64,000 nucleotides of DNA, taken from Stenotrophomonas raiganjensis (SeqCode). Lineage in GTDB: Bacteria; Pseudomonadota; Gammaproteobacteria; Xanthomonadales; Xanthomonadaceae. Position 1 is the first letter of the stretch. Every line of letters starts with the position of its first letter. The stretch lies in contig NZ_JAUTXR010000127.1 of the NCBI RefSeq assembly GCF_030658505.1, positions 58,142-122,141 on the forward strand, read 5' to 3'. This document shows, in pieces, positions 8,900 to 17,620 of the stretch. Position numbers and translations under genes: made by a program. Below the pieces are notes generated by a model. That model made no database searches, was not told the origin of the DNA, and saw only the letters and a list, made by a program, of their open reading frames with translations.

Positions 8900-9766
8900 A
8901 TGAATACCGCTGCACGCAGAACCGCAACCCTCGCCTTGCTGCTCCTTGCCGCCCTGCCCGCTTTCGCAGGTGCAGCCACTGGTGCGCAGAAGCCCATCGC
9001 CGTGCAGATGTACACCCTGCGCAACGCAGGATCGCTCGACCAGCAGCTGAAGATCGTCCACGACGCCGGCGTGCATGCCGTGGAGACGGTCGGCACGCAG
9101 AACGCCAGCGCTGCAGAGCTGAAGCGGCTGCTGGACCGGTATGCGATCAAGGCGGTTTCGTCGCACGTGCCGCTGGCCGAGCTGCGCAATGATCTGGACG
9201 GCGTGGTGGCCTTCAACCGGTCGATCGGCAACACAACGCTGGTGGTGCCGTACCTGGATGCGAAGGATCGGCCGACAGACGCCGCGGGCTGGACCGCGCT
9301 GGGCCGGGAGCTGGGTACGATCGCCAAACAGGTACGAACCAAGGGCATGCGCCTGGCCTATCACAACCACGACTTCGAGCTGGTCGACTTCGATGGCCAG
9401 ACCGGGCTGGAACTGCTGTTCACAGCGGCCGGCCCTGACCTGCAGACCGAGCTGGACCTGGCCTGGGTCGCGCGCGCAGGCCTGGACCCGGCGGTGATGC
9501 TGGAAAAATTCCACGGCCACGTATTCGCCGTACACGCCAAGGACAATGCGCCCAAGGGCCAGGCCGAAGACGAAGGCGGATTCGCGGCGGTGGGCCAGGG
9601 CGTACTCGACTGGAGCGCGATCCTGCCCGCCGCTGCAGCCGCCGGCGTGCAGTGGTACATCGTCGAGCACGACCAGCCACGCGACCCGGCCAAGGTCATC
9701 CAGGCCGGCGCGGACTACCTGCGCGAACACCTGGCCGTCAGCCAACCTGCTCGCGCACAGCGCTAA
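8900..9766 (+). CDS. Exported sugar isomerase/epimerase-like TIM-barrel protein
   Basis: A 288-residue protein with a Sec signal peptide (MNTAARRTATLALLLLAALP, cleavage probably after AFAGA) followed by a xylose-isomerase-like TIM barrel. Metal-site segments are visible: HAVETVG, RLAYHNHDFEL, QTELDLAWVARAG, VFAVHAKDN and YIVEHD. Export is unusual for isomerases but common among family members linked to oxidative glycoside breakdown, where they may cleave or epimerise 3-keto-sugars outside the cytoplasm. GGGAGGA precedes the ATG at 8900. Fourth gene of the operon, followed by a cytochrome c. Confidence 0.8.
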   Translation: MNTAARRTATLALLLLAALPAFAGAATGAQKPIAVQMYTLRNAGSLDQQLKIVHDAGVHAVETVGTQNASAAELKRLLDRYAIKAVSSHVPLAELRNDLDGVVAFNRSIGNTTLVVPYLDAKDRPTDAAGWTALGRELGTIAKQVRTKGMRLAYHNHDFELVDFDGQTGLELLFTAAGPDLQTELDLAWVARAGLDPAVMLEKFHGHVFAVHAKDNAPKGQAEDEGGFAAVGQGVLDWSAILPAAAAAGVQWYIVEHDQPRDPAKVIQAGADYLREHLAVSQPARAQR

Positions 9767-9782
9767 CGCGAAGGAGCCTTGC

Positions 9783-10091
9783 TTGGACACTCGCTTGAAA
9801 CTGAGCCTGACCCTGGCCGTGGTTCTGTGCAGCACGACACTGGCCGCCACGGCCTGGTGCAAGGAAGACCCTGCGGCCGGCGCGAAGCTCTACACCGCGA
9901 ACTGCACGGCCTGCCATGGTGCGGATCGTGCGGGCATGCCGGGCGCTTTCCCCGCGCTCACCGACATCGGCAAGCGCCTGGATGCCACGCAGATCAAGGA
10001 CAAGATCAGGAAGGGCGGCGGATTGATGCCGCCCTTCCCGCAGCTGTCGCAACAGGAAATCGATGACATCGCCAGCTACCTGGCGAAGTAG
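9783..10091 (+). CDS. Small monohaem cytochrome c, periplasmic
   Basis: A 102-residue class I cytochrome c. A signal peptide spans residues 1 to about 25 (MDTRLKLSLTLAVVLCSTTL), followed by one haem site CTACH and a likely axial Met in GGGLMPPFPQLS. No ATG is available; TTG at 9783 is chosen because AAGGAG lies 6 bp upstream and it gives a complete signal peptide. As last gene of the operon, facing the GMC dehydrogenase operon under the same operator, it is a good candidate to carry electrons from that dehydrogenase to the respiratory chain. It is smaller than the tri-haem subunit of fructose or gluconate dehydrogenases. Confidence 0.85.
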   Translation: MDTRLKLSLTLAVVLCSTTLAATAWCKEDPAAGAKLYTANCTACHGADRAGMPGAFPALTDIGKRLDATQIKDKIRKGGGLMPPFPQLSQQEIDDIASYLAK

Positions 10092-10115
10092 GCGGCCGGC
10101 GACCACGCCGGCCGC
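10092..10115. terminator. Stem-loop between convergent operons
   Basis: GCGGCCGGCG-ACCA-CGCCGGCCGC is a perfect 10-bp stem with a 4-base loop, between the stop codons of the cytochrome c and DUF1080 genes, which converge. It has no run of T, so it may act as a bidirectional weak terminator or protect mRNA ends. Confidence 0.6.
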
Positions 10116-10121
10116 GTGCCG

Positions 10122-10880
10122 CTACAACTCGCGCACCCAGATATTGCGGTAGCTGACCCTGGAGTCATGCTCCTGCAGATACAGCGGCGCGCACCCATGC
10201 GGTGCGTACGACGGTGCACCGATGTATTCGGTCTTGCCCGCCAGCACGGTGTCATCCTGCACCAGCACGCCGTTGTGCAGCACGGTGATGCGCGCGGGCG
10301 ACGTCAGTCCACCGCCTGCCGAGAAACGCGGTGCCTTCCAGAGGATGTCGTAGACCTGCCACTGCCCGGGCGCGCGCGACGCATTCGCCAACGGCATCGC
10401 CTGCTTGTAGATCGCGCCGGCCTGGCCATTGGCATAGGTCGGGTTGTTGTAACTGTCGAGCACCTGCAGCTCGTAGAGTTCCTGCAGGAAGATCCCGCTG
10501 TTGCCCCGGTTCTGGCCGTCGAAGCCCTTCGTTTCGGTGGGGGTACGCCATTCGACATGCAGCTGGATATCGCAGAAGCGTTGCCGGGTGCGGATGCCCT
10601 TGCTGCCCGGAACGACGGTCATGGCGCCACCGGCAACCGTCCAGGGCACGCGCCCGCCCTGCTCCGACTCCCACGCGGAGACATCCTTGCCATCGAACAG
10701 CACGATCGCATCGGACGGCGCCTTGCCTGGTGGCGTGGCGACGACTGCGGGCACGGGGGTCCACACTTCGGTCTTCCTCGGGTCACGCGCGGCGTCGGCA
10801 CCATTCTGCGCGAACACGGGTGCGGCGGCCAGCACGGTGGCCGCGATCAGCAGCGGCTTGATCATTCTGTTGCGCTCCAT
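10122..10880 (-). CDS. DUF1080 protein (3-keto-glycoside hydrolase type), exported
   Basis: About 252 residues: a Sec signal peptide (MIKPLLIAATVLAAAPVFAQ) and a DUF1080 concanavalin-like fold, with ALFDGKD-like IVLFDGKDVSAWES near residue 60, FCDIQLHVEWRTP near 125 and GNSGIFLQELYELQVLDSY near 155, the family hallmarks. Members of this family have been shown to hydrolyse 3-keto-glycosides. Start choice is open: ATG at 10880 overlaps the previous stop (TGATG) and favours coupling, while ATG at 10865 has GGAG at 9 bp and begins the signal peptide. Last gene of the GMC dehydrogenase operon. The gene order suggests hydrolysis of the oxidised sugar in the periplasm. Confidence 0.82.
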   Translation of the reverse strand: MERNRMIKPLLIAATVLAAAPVFAQNGADAARDPRKTEVWTPVPAVVATPPGKAPSDAIVLFDGKDVSAWESEQGGRVPWTVAGGAMTVVPGSKGIRTRQRFCDIQLHVEWRTPTETKGFDGQNRGNSGIFLQELYELQVLDSYNNPTYANGQAGAIYKQAMPLANASRAPGQWQVYDILWKAPRFSAGGGLTSPARITVLHNGVLVQDDTVLAGKTEYIGAPSYAPHGCAPLYLQEHDSRVSYRNIWVREL

Positions 10881-11455
10881 CAGCTGGTCCCCCATGCCGG
10901 CGTGCCGGGAACATACGCGAGGTCGCCATCGTAGCGACCCGGCACGGCAACGTACTGCAGCACCCCGGTCGCGCCCACCGTGGAGGTGAAGAAACCGAAG
11001 ATGGCCAACTGCTTGATCATCGTGAAGTAGTGCGGCATCGCCTCGCCCTCTTCAGGCGTACCGGTCTCGGTCACATCGGCAGGGCGTGCCTTGGCTTCGG
11101 CGTCCAGCGTTCGCAGCAACCCGGTGCGGGCTTCCGGTGTGAGCGATACGAAGCGGCCGCCGGCGCGTTTGTCGATGTCGGCCAGCCCTGCGCGGAACGT
11201 CGCCTGCTGCCGGGCCGTGTAGCAGTCGCTCACAAATGTCGCCATGAACAGCCCGGCGCCCGCATCCTTCGCCCCTGGCGTGCGGGTTCGCGGCAGGATG
11301 GTCTCGGCGATCTCATCCAGCGTGCCGATATCGGCGTCGGAAAACACGGGCATCGCGCCGGAAACCGGTGCCTTGCCCTGCACCAGCGCGGGCAGGCCAA
11401 CCATCGCCGCACCGGTCGCGGCCACGATCATCTTCAGCAGTTCACGACGATCCAT
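10880..11455 (-). CDS. Gluconate 2-dehydrogenase subunit 3-type small subunit, Tat-exported
   Basis: A 191-residue small (gamma) subunit of membrane-bound FAD dehydrogenases. The N-terminus MDRRELLKMIVAATGAAMVG is a twin-arginine signal, and the body has the family pattern DADIGTLDEIAETILPRTRTPGAKDAG. In fructose, gluconate and glucoside dehydrogenases this subunit carries the signal that exports the GMC catalytic subunit, which lacks one of its own. Here the GMC gene lies directly upstream with a 1-bp stop/start overlap (TGATG), and the DUF1080 gene follows with the same overlap. It should pair with the GMC protein in the periplasm. Confidence 0.86.
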   Translation of the reverse strand: MDRRELLKMIVAATGAAMVGLPALVQGKAPVSGAMPVFSDADIGTLDEIAETILPRTRTPGAKDAGAGLFMATFVSDCYTARQQATFRAGLADIDKRAGGRFVSLTPEARTGLLRTLDAEAKARPADVTETGTPEEGEAMPHYFTMIKQLAIFGFFTSTVGATGVLQYVAVPGRYDGDLAYVPGTPAWGTS

Positions 11456-13140
11456 CAGAGATTCCCCGCTTTCAGTTCGCGCACGGCGTGGTCGGCCGCA
11501 CGTGCCGTCAGCGCCATGTAGGTCAATGAAGGATTCACGCAGGCGCTGGAGGTCATGCAGGCACCGTCAGTGACATAGACATTGGGCGCGTCCCAGACCT
11601 GGTTGTGCGCGTTCAGTACCGAGCTTCTACGGTCACGCCCCATGCGCGCGGTTCCCATTTCATGGATGCCCTTGCCCGGGGCGTAATCGTTGTCGTGCAT
11701 CTTCACGTCCTTGACCCCGGCCGCCTCCAGCATCTCGGCGGCATCGGCGGCCATGTCCTTGCGCATCGCCAGTTCATTGGCGCGCATGGACACGTCCATC
11801 GCCAGCACCGGCAGTCCCCATTTGTCCTTGCGGTCGTGGTCCAGGCGGATCGTGTTGTCGTGGTGCGGCAGCATTTCACCGAACCCGGTCATGCCGATGC
11901 GCCAGTCACCCGGCACGGTCAGTGCCTCCTTCAGATCGGCACCGATGTTGAGCTCGGCGATCTCGCGCGACCATCCGGTGCGGCTGGCACCGCCCTGGTA
12001 GCCGAACCCGCGCAGGTAGCCGCGCTTGTCGGCCGCGACGTTGCGGAACCGCGGAATGTAGAAGCCGCAGGGACGGCGGCCGAAGTAGTACTTGTCTTCG
12101 TAACCCTCGACCCGGCCCGAGGCACCCGCACCGAAATGATGGTCCATCACGTTGTGCCCCAACTCGCCGGACGAAGAGCCCAGCCCGCCGTCCCAGACGT
12201 CGGTGGCCGAATTCATCAGCAGCCACGTCGAGTTGAACGACGATGCATTGAGGAAAATGACCTTGGCCGTGTACTGGTAGGTCTGGCCGGTTTCGGCGTC
12301 GATGACCTCCACCCCGCGCGCACGCTTGCGATCCTTGTCATAGAGCACTTCCTTGACGATCGAGAACGGCCGCAGGGTCAGGTTGCCGGTCTTCATCGCC
12401 GCCGGCAATGTCGCCGCCTGGGTCGAGAAGTAGGCACCGAAGGGACAGCCCAGGATGCACTTGTTGCGGTACTGGCAGTTGACGCGCCCCTGCTCGGGCA
12501 TCGGCTGGGTGATGTTGGCGGTGCGCGAGTGGATCATGTGCCGCGTTCCGCCGAAGGCCTTCTTGATACGCGCGGCCACATCCTTCTCGACGATGTTCAA
12601 CGGGATCGGCGGCAGGAACTCGCCATCCGGCAGCACATCCAGCCCTTCGCGCGTGCCGGCGATGCCGGCGAATTTCTCCACATGGTCGTACCACGGCGCG
12701 ATATCAGCGTAGCGGATCGGCCAATCGGTGGCGATGCCATCCTTGAGGTTCGCCTCGAAGTCCAGATCGGAGAAGCGATAGCTCTGCCGTCCCCACAGCA
12801 GCGAGCGGCCGCCCACGTGGTAGCCACGGAACCAGTCGAAGCGTTTGGTCTCGATGTAGGGCGAATCCTGTTCGTTGGCCCACATCCCTTCCAGGTTTTC
12901 GGCCAGGCCGTAATCGCGCATCAGCACCAGGAAGTCGGCCTTCATCGCCTGCGTTGGCCGATTGCGGTGCGGGAAGTCCCACGCCTCCTTCATCGCGTTG
13001 ACATAGTCCTTGACGTGCTCGATGTTACGGCCACGTTCCAGCATCAGGACCTTCAGGCCCTTTTCGGTCAGCTCCTTCGCCGCCCAACCGCCACTGATTC
13101 CCGAGCCAACAACGATGGCGTCGTAATGATTATCTGCCAT
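11455..13140 (-). CDS. GMC-family FAD sugar dehydrogenase, catalytic subunit
   Basis: A 561-residue GMC oxidoreductase. FAD is bound by DAIVVGSGISGGWAAKEL (residues 8-25) and MLERGRN. The catalytic pair is His493 (HEMGTARMG) and Asn536 (VNPSLTYMAL), 43 residues apart as usual. Cys222, Cys228 and Cys232 (CQYRNKCILGC) lie where iron-sulphur-bearing GMC dehydrogenases place cluster ligands; whether a cluster is present is inference. No signal peptide, so export probably uses the Tat signal of the small subunit next door. Family members of this type oxidise sugars, including glucoside C3 hydroxyls, and pass electrons to cytochrome c or quinone. The DUF1080 gene points to 3-keto-glycoside formation. 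Confidence 0.87.
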   Translation of the reverse strand: MADNHYDAIVVGSGISGGWAAKELTEKGLKVLMLERGRNIEHVKDYVNAMKEAWDFPHRNRPTQAMKADFLVLMRDYGLAENLEGMWANEQDSPYIETKRFDWFRGYHVGGRSLLWGRQSYRFSDLDFEANLKDGIATDWPIRYADIAPWYDHVEKFAGIAGTREGLDVLPDGEFLPPIPLNIVEKDVAARIKKAFGGTRHMIHSRTANITQPMPEQGRVNCQYRNKCILGCPFGAYFSTQAATLPAAMKTGNLTLRPFSIVKEVLYDKDRKRARGVEVIDAETGQTYQYTAKVIFLNASSFNSTWLLMNSATDVWDGGLGSSSGELGHNVMDHHFGAGASGRVEGYEDKYYFGRRPCGFYIPRFRNVAADKRGYLRGFGYQGGASRTGWSREIAELNIGADLKEALTVPGDWRIGMTGFGEMLPHHDNTIRLDHDRKDKWGLPVLAMDVSMRANELAMRKDMAADAAEMLEAAGVKDVKMHDNDYAPGKGIHEMGTARMGRDRRSSVLNAHNQVWDAPNVYVTDGACMTSSACVNPSLTYMALTARAADHAVRELKAGNL

Positions 13141-13167
13141 GGGTTTCTCACCTGGGTGGATATCGTT

Positions 13168-14073
<906 letters not shown>

Positions 14074-14120
14074 CCACCTTCCGGCCTCCCAACCGGTATC
14101 AAACGCAACGATTCACAGCA

Positions 14121-14164
14121 ATGCAATCGATTGCACCATAGGGGAGGAAATTGTCTGTTTGCAA
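14121..14164 (-). promoter_or_regulatory. Promoter and LacI operator of the GMC dehydrogenase operon
   Basis: ATGCAATCGATTGCAC (14121-14136) matches 15 of 16 bases of the operator at 5415. On the minus strand it directly follows a plausible promoter: TTGCAA (14159-14164), 18 bp, TATGGT (14135-14140). Operator placement at and just after the -10 box would allow repression by the LacI protein encoded at 4343-5350. Confidence 0.7.
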
Positions 14165-14224
14165 GTCGCGGTGCACGAAAACCGATGCTGCGGGGCACAA
14201 CACAGATGACACCGCCCCAAAAGA

Positions 14225-14253
14225 AAAGCCCCGCATGAGCGGGGCTTTCTTTT
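14225..14253 (-). terminator. Rho-independent terminator of ssb
   Basis: AAAGCCCCGC-ATGA-GCGGGGCTTT, a 10-bp stem with T-rich flanks on both sides (TTTTCTTTT on the minus strand). It lies 22 bp after the ssb stop codon and could work in both directions. Confidence 0.85.
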
Positions 14254-14274
14254 CTGCTGCGAACGAATATTCGA

Positions 14275-14847
14275 TCAGAACGGAATATCGTCGTCAGCGA
14301 AGTCGTCCATCGGCGGAGCCTGCTGCGGCTGCGGGCGCTGGTTGCCACCCTGGTTGCCGTAACCGCCGCCCTGGTTGCCGCCCTGGTTGCCATAGCCACC
14401 GCCCTGGCCACCACGCTGGCCACCGCCGCCGCCGTACTCCTGGCGCGGGGCCTGCTGGCGCTGCGGGCGATCGCCGCCGTAGTTGCCGCCGCCACCGCCA
14501 CCGCCGCCTTCACCGCGGCCGCCCAGCATCTGCATTTCATCGGCGATGATATCGGTGGAGTACTTCTCCACGCCGTCCTGGCCGGTGTACTTGTCGTAGC
14601 GCAGGCTGCCTTCGACGTAGACCGAGCTGCCCTTGCGCAGGTACTCGCCGGCGATCTCGCCCAGCTTGCCGAAGAACACCACGCGGTGCCATTCAGTGCG
14701 CTCCTGCTGGTTGCCATCCTTGTCCTTGCGGACGCTGGTGGTGGCCAGGCTGATGCGGGTGATCGCCATGCCGCCCTGGGTGTACTTCACGTCCGGGTCG
14801 TTGCCAAGATTGCCGACCAGGATGACTTTGTTGATGCCGCGCGCCAT
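14275..14847 (-). CDS. ssb: Single-stranded DNA-binding protein SSB
   Basis: A 190-residue SSB. The OB-fold spans residues 1-108 ([54 protein letters not shown]). A Gly/Gln/Asn-rich linker (about 115-178) follows, with [11 protein letters not shown] repeated in tandem, and the acidic tip [10 protein letters not shown] that docks replication and repair partners. The ATG at 14847 gives the universal MARGINK start. It coats single-stranded DNA during replication, recombination and repair. The gene stands alone with its own terminator at 14225. Confidence 0.97.
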   Translation of the reverse strand: MARGINKVILVGNLGNDPDVKYTQGGMAITRISLATTSVRKDKDGNQQERTEWHRVVFFGKLGEIAGEYLRKGSSVYVEGSLRYDKYTGQDGVEKYSTDIIADEMQMLGGRGEGGGGGGGGNYGGDRPQRQQAPRQEYGGGGGQRGGQGGGYGNQGGNQGGGYGNQGGNQRPQPQQAPPMDDFADDDIPF

Positions 14848-15017
14848 AGATGGATTCTTCCGTTGTCCGGGGCTGGACCAGTGATAGCACACCCGACGGG
14901 GTGCCGATACGCTGGACCTCCCACGGTTGCGAATGGGGGATATCGGAACGTGGCATCTTACCATTCCCTTCGCCCCCGGCCCGTCGGGAATCCGGCCGAT
15001 CCGGGTCGGAACCGACC

Positions 15018-15413
15018 TCAACGAAGCAGGGGGCGATCGAGCAGCAGGCCGGTGACCCGCGTAACCTCCCCCACCGCCACCACCCTGGGCCCTTCATGGC
15101 AGTGGAAGCGCACGCCCGGCCGGATACGCTCCCGGTGCAGCCCCGCCCTCAAAACCTCATTGACCACGGTCAGGCCGGCCAACAGGGACTCTCCCACCGG
15201 CAGCGGCAGCTCGCTCGCCCAGCTGTCGCCCCCGGCGTGCCGGAAGTCGGGCCAGATCATGAACAGCTCTGGCGCCCCGGCGTCATCGGCGTAGGCAAAG
15301 TCCCAGCGGATACCGTTCCGGGCCGGGCTGCGTCGCCCGCCCTCCTCCGGCGCGAGGATACGGATCCGCGCCTCGAAATCATCCGGAACATCCGGGTACA
15401 GGCGAAAAGACAC
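15018..15413 (-). CDS. Stand-alone EF-Tu C-terminal (domain 3)-like protein
   Basis: A 131-residue protein starting at GTG. It matches domain 3 of elongation factor Tu and little else: [20 protein letters not shown] followed by NGIRWDF corresponds to EF-Tu's F-x-A-x-x-x-L-x-x-x-E-G-G-R-x-x-P...G-Y-R-P-Q-F, and [20 protein letters not shown] corresponds to G-L-R-F-A-I-R-E-G-G-R-T-V-G-A-G-V-V. No GTPase domain is present. In EF-Tu this barrel contacts tRNA and EF-Ts; the role of the isolated domain is unknown to me. It lies between ssb and a LacI gene with no operon partner. Confidence 0.7.
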   Translation of the reverse strand: MSFRLYPDVPDDFEARIRILAPEEGGRRSPARNGIRWDFAYADDAGAPELFMIWPDFRHAGGDSWASELPLPVGESLLAGLTVVNEVLRAGLHRERIRPGVRFHCHEGPRVVAVGEVTRVTGLLLDRPLLR

Positions 15414-15551
15414 CGCTTGGCTCCATCAGGCTGTAGCACTGACCGTCGCACGCCCGTGGCCTTGTCCACAAGCAGCATCGGCCGGGACTGCCGGCAGCCC
15501 CCCCATGGCATCATGCCCAGGCACCTTCCACCTGCCCCCTTCCGCGTTCCC

Positions 15552-16583
15552 ATGACGATCAAAGGCAAAGCCACCTCCCTGGACATCGCCCACCTGGCCG
15601 GGGTCTCCCAGCCGACCGTGTCGCGGGCCCTGCGTGGCAGCCCGATGGTCAACGCCGAGACCCGCGAGCGCATCCTGCGCATCGCCCGCGAGCTGAACTA
15701 CAAGGTCGACAAGAACGCCTCCAGCCTGCGCCTGCGCAACGCGGGCACGCTGGCCCTGCTGTTCTTCGAGGACCCGACCAACGACGATTCGCTGATCAAC
15801 CCGTTCTTCCATTCGATGCTGGGCTCGATCACCCGCGCCTGCGCCCTGCACGGGCAGGACCTGCTGGTGTCGTTCCAGCAGCTGTCCACCGACTGGCAGG
15901 CCGATTACGAGGACAGCAACAAGGCCGACGGCATCATCCTGCTCGGCTACGGCGACTACCACGAATCGCGCGACCGCCTGCAGCGGCTGGTTGAACAGGG
16001 CACGCATTTCGTGCGCTGGGGTGCCGCCCTGCCCGGCCAGCCGGGCGTGTCGATCGGCAGCGACAACTTCCAGGGCGGGCATGACATCACCACCCACCTG
16101 CTGCAGCAGGGCTGCCGCCGCATCGCCTTCCTCGGCCATGCCTCCAGCCACTACCCGGAGTTCCAGGAGCGCTACCGCGGCCACGTCGCGGCCCTGCGGG
16201 AACACGGCCTGGCCGCCGAGGCAGCGCTGCAGCACGATGCGATCACCACCGAGGCGTCGGGCCAGGAAGCGTGCCAGGCGCTGCTGGCTCACGGCGAACC
16301 GATCGATGCAATCTGCGCGGCCAGCGACCTGATCGCCATCGGTGCGATGCGCGCCCTGCGCGAGGCCGGGCTGCGCGTGCCGCAGGACGTGGCGGTGACG
16401 GGCTTCGACGACATCCCGCTGGCCGCCTCCGTTTCCCCGGCATTGACCACCGTCCAGCAGGACACCAAGCAGGCCGGGCAGCTGCTGGTGGAACGCCTGC
16501 TGGCGCTGATCGGCCGGCAGCCGGTGGACAGCCAGAGCATTCCGGTGAAGCTGGTGGTGCGCGAATCGTCGCTGCGCCGGTAG
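15552..16583 (+). CDS. LacI family transcriptional regulator
   Basis: A 343-residue LacI/GalR regulator: helix-turn-helix (SLDIAHLAGVSQPTVSRALR) at residues 7-26, hinge near 50-60 (NASSLRLRN), and a sugar-binding domain with GFDDIPLAASVSPALTTVQQ near 285. It resembles the branch that controls glycan or sugar operons in xanthomonads. The ATG at 15552 is used; another at 15510 would add 14 Pro-rich residues. The neighbours (ssb and an ABC exporter) are not sugar genes, so its target is probably elsewhere. A terminator follows at 16594. Confidence 0.87.
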   Translation: MTIKGKATSLDIAHLAGVSQPTVSRALRGSPMVNAETRERILRIARELNYKVDKNASSLRLRNAGTLALLFFEDPTNDDSLINPFFHSMLGSITRACALHGQDLLVSFQQLSTDWQADYEDSNKADGIILLGYGDYHESRDRLQRLVEQGTHFVRWGAALPGQPGVSIGSDNFQGGHDITTHLLQQGCRRIAFLGHASSHYPEFQERYRGHVAALREHGLAAEAALQHDAITTEASGQEACQALLAHGEPIDAICAASDLIAIGAMRALREAGLRVPQDVAVTGFDDIPLAASVSPALTTVQQDTKQAGQLLVERLLALIGRQPVDSQSIPVKLVVRESSLRR

Positions 16584-16593
16584 GCACGGACCG

Positions 16594-16628
16594 GCCCCGC
16601 CCAACGCACGATGGCGGGGCTCTCCCCC
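16594..16628 (+). terminator. Terminator after LacI gene
   Basis: GCCCCGCC (16594-16601) pairs with GGCGGGGC (16613-16620) across an 11-base loop, followed by TCTCCCCC. Eight GC pairs close after the lacI stop, but the tail is C-rich, so strength is uncertain. Confidence 0.5.
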
Positions 16629-16705
16629 CATGACCAACGGCGGATGCGTACGGAGGCCGATGCGCGGATAACGCGCAGACACGCCCCGGGAAAGGTGTAC
16701 GTCGC

Positions 16706-17608
16706 ATGCTGAAGATCGATTCGCTGTCCAAGACGTACGCCAACGGCGTGCATGCCCTCAACAACGTCAACCTGGACATCCCGCGCGGCATGTTCGGCCT
16801 GCTCGGCCCGAACGGCGCCGGCAAGTCCTCGCTGATGCGTACGCTGTCCACCCTGCAGGAGGCCGACAGCGGCTCCGCGACGCTCACCATTCCGGGTGAA
16901 GCGCCGATCGACGTGCTGCGCGACAAGGACGCGGTGCGCCGTCGGCTGGGCTACCTGCCGCAGGACTTCGGCGTGTACCCGAAAGTCAGCGCGCTGGACC
17001 TGCTGGAACATTTCGCAGTGCTCAAGGGGCTGACCCGGCGGGCACAGCGCCGCGAAGTGGTTGATGGCCTGCTGCAGCAGGTGAACCTGTGGGACGCGCG
17101 CAAGCGCAAGCTCGGCACCTACTCCGGCGGCATGCGCCAGCGCTTCGGCATTGCCCAGGCGTTGCTGGGTGACCCGCGGCTGGTGATCGTCGATGAGCCA
17201 ACCGCCGGGCTCGACCCGGAAGAACGCAATCGCTTCCTCAACCTGCTGGCGGCGATCGGCGAGAACGTGGCGGTGATCCTGTCCACCCACATCGTCGAGG
17301 ACGTGACCGATCTGTGCCCGACGATGGCGATCATGAACAAGGGCCAGGTGCTGCTGACCGGCCGTCCCACCGAGGCCATCGACGCCCTGCAGCACCAGGT
17401 CTGGCGCAAGCAGGTCGATCCTTCGGAACTGGCCGACCATGAGGCGCGCTACGTGGTGCTGTCCACCCGCCTGGTCGGTGGCCGCCCGGTGATCCACGTG
17501 CACAGCGCCAACGACCCCGGCGACGGCTTCACTGCCGTGGCCCCCGATCTCGAGGACGTGTACTTCCAGCGCCTGCGCCTGCAGGCCCGTGCCCGCGCGG
17601 CATCCTGA
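16706..17608 (+). CDS. ABC transporter ATP-binding protein
   Basis: A 300-residue ABC ATPase: Walker A GPNGAGKS (34-41), Q-loop YLPQDFGVYP near 90, signature YSGGMRQRF near 140, Walker B LVIVDEPTAGLD near 160 and switch His in ILSTHIVEDV. The C-terminal 80 residues carry extra strands typical of exporters of the NatA/ABC-2 type. It is followed 12 bp later by the permease/M1 peptidase fusion, so the two form one membrane complex. The cargo is not known; homologous pairs occur widely in xanthomonads. Confidence 0.92.
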   Translation: MLKIDSLSKTYANGVHALNNVNLDIPRGMFGLLGPNGAGKSSLMRTLSTLQEADSGSATLTIPGEAPIDVLRDKDAVRRRLGYLPQDFGVYPKVSALDLLEHFAVLKGLTRRAQRREVVDGLLQQVNLWDARKRKLGTYSGGMRQRFGIAQALLGDPRLVIVDEPTAGLDPEERNRFLNLLAAIGENVAVILSTHIVEDVTDLCPTMAIMNKGQVLLTGRPTEAIDALQHQVWRKQVDPSELADHEARYVVLSTRLVGGRPVIHVHSANDPGDGFTAVAPDLEDVYFQRLRLQARARAAS

Positions 17609-17620
17609 GCGGAGCACGCC

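Noticed and set aside
14340..14520. Tandem repeat-like DNA that could be taken for a repeat array.
   Set aside because: It is the coding sequence of the Gly/Asn/Gln-rich linker of SSB. No CRISPR-type repeat and spacer pattern was seen anywhere in the window.
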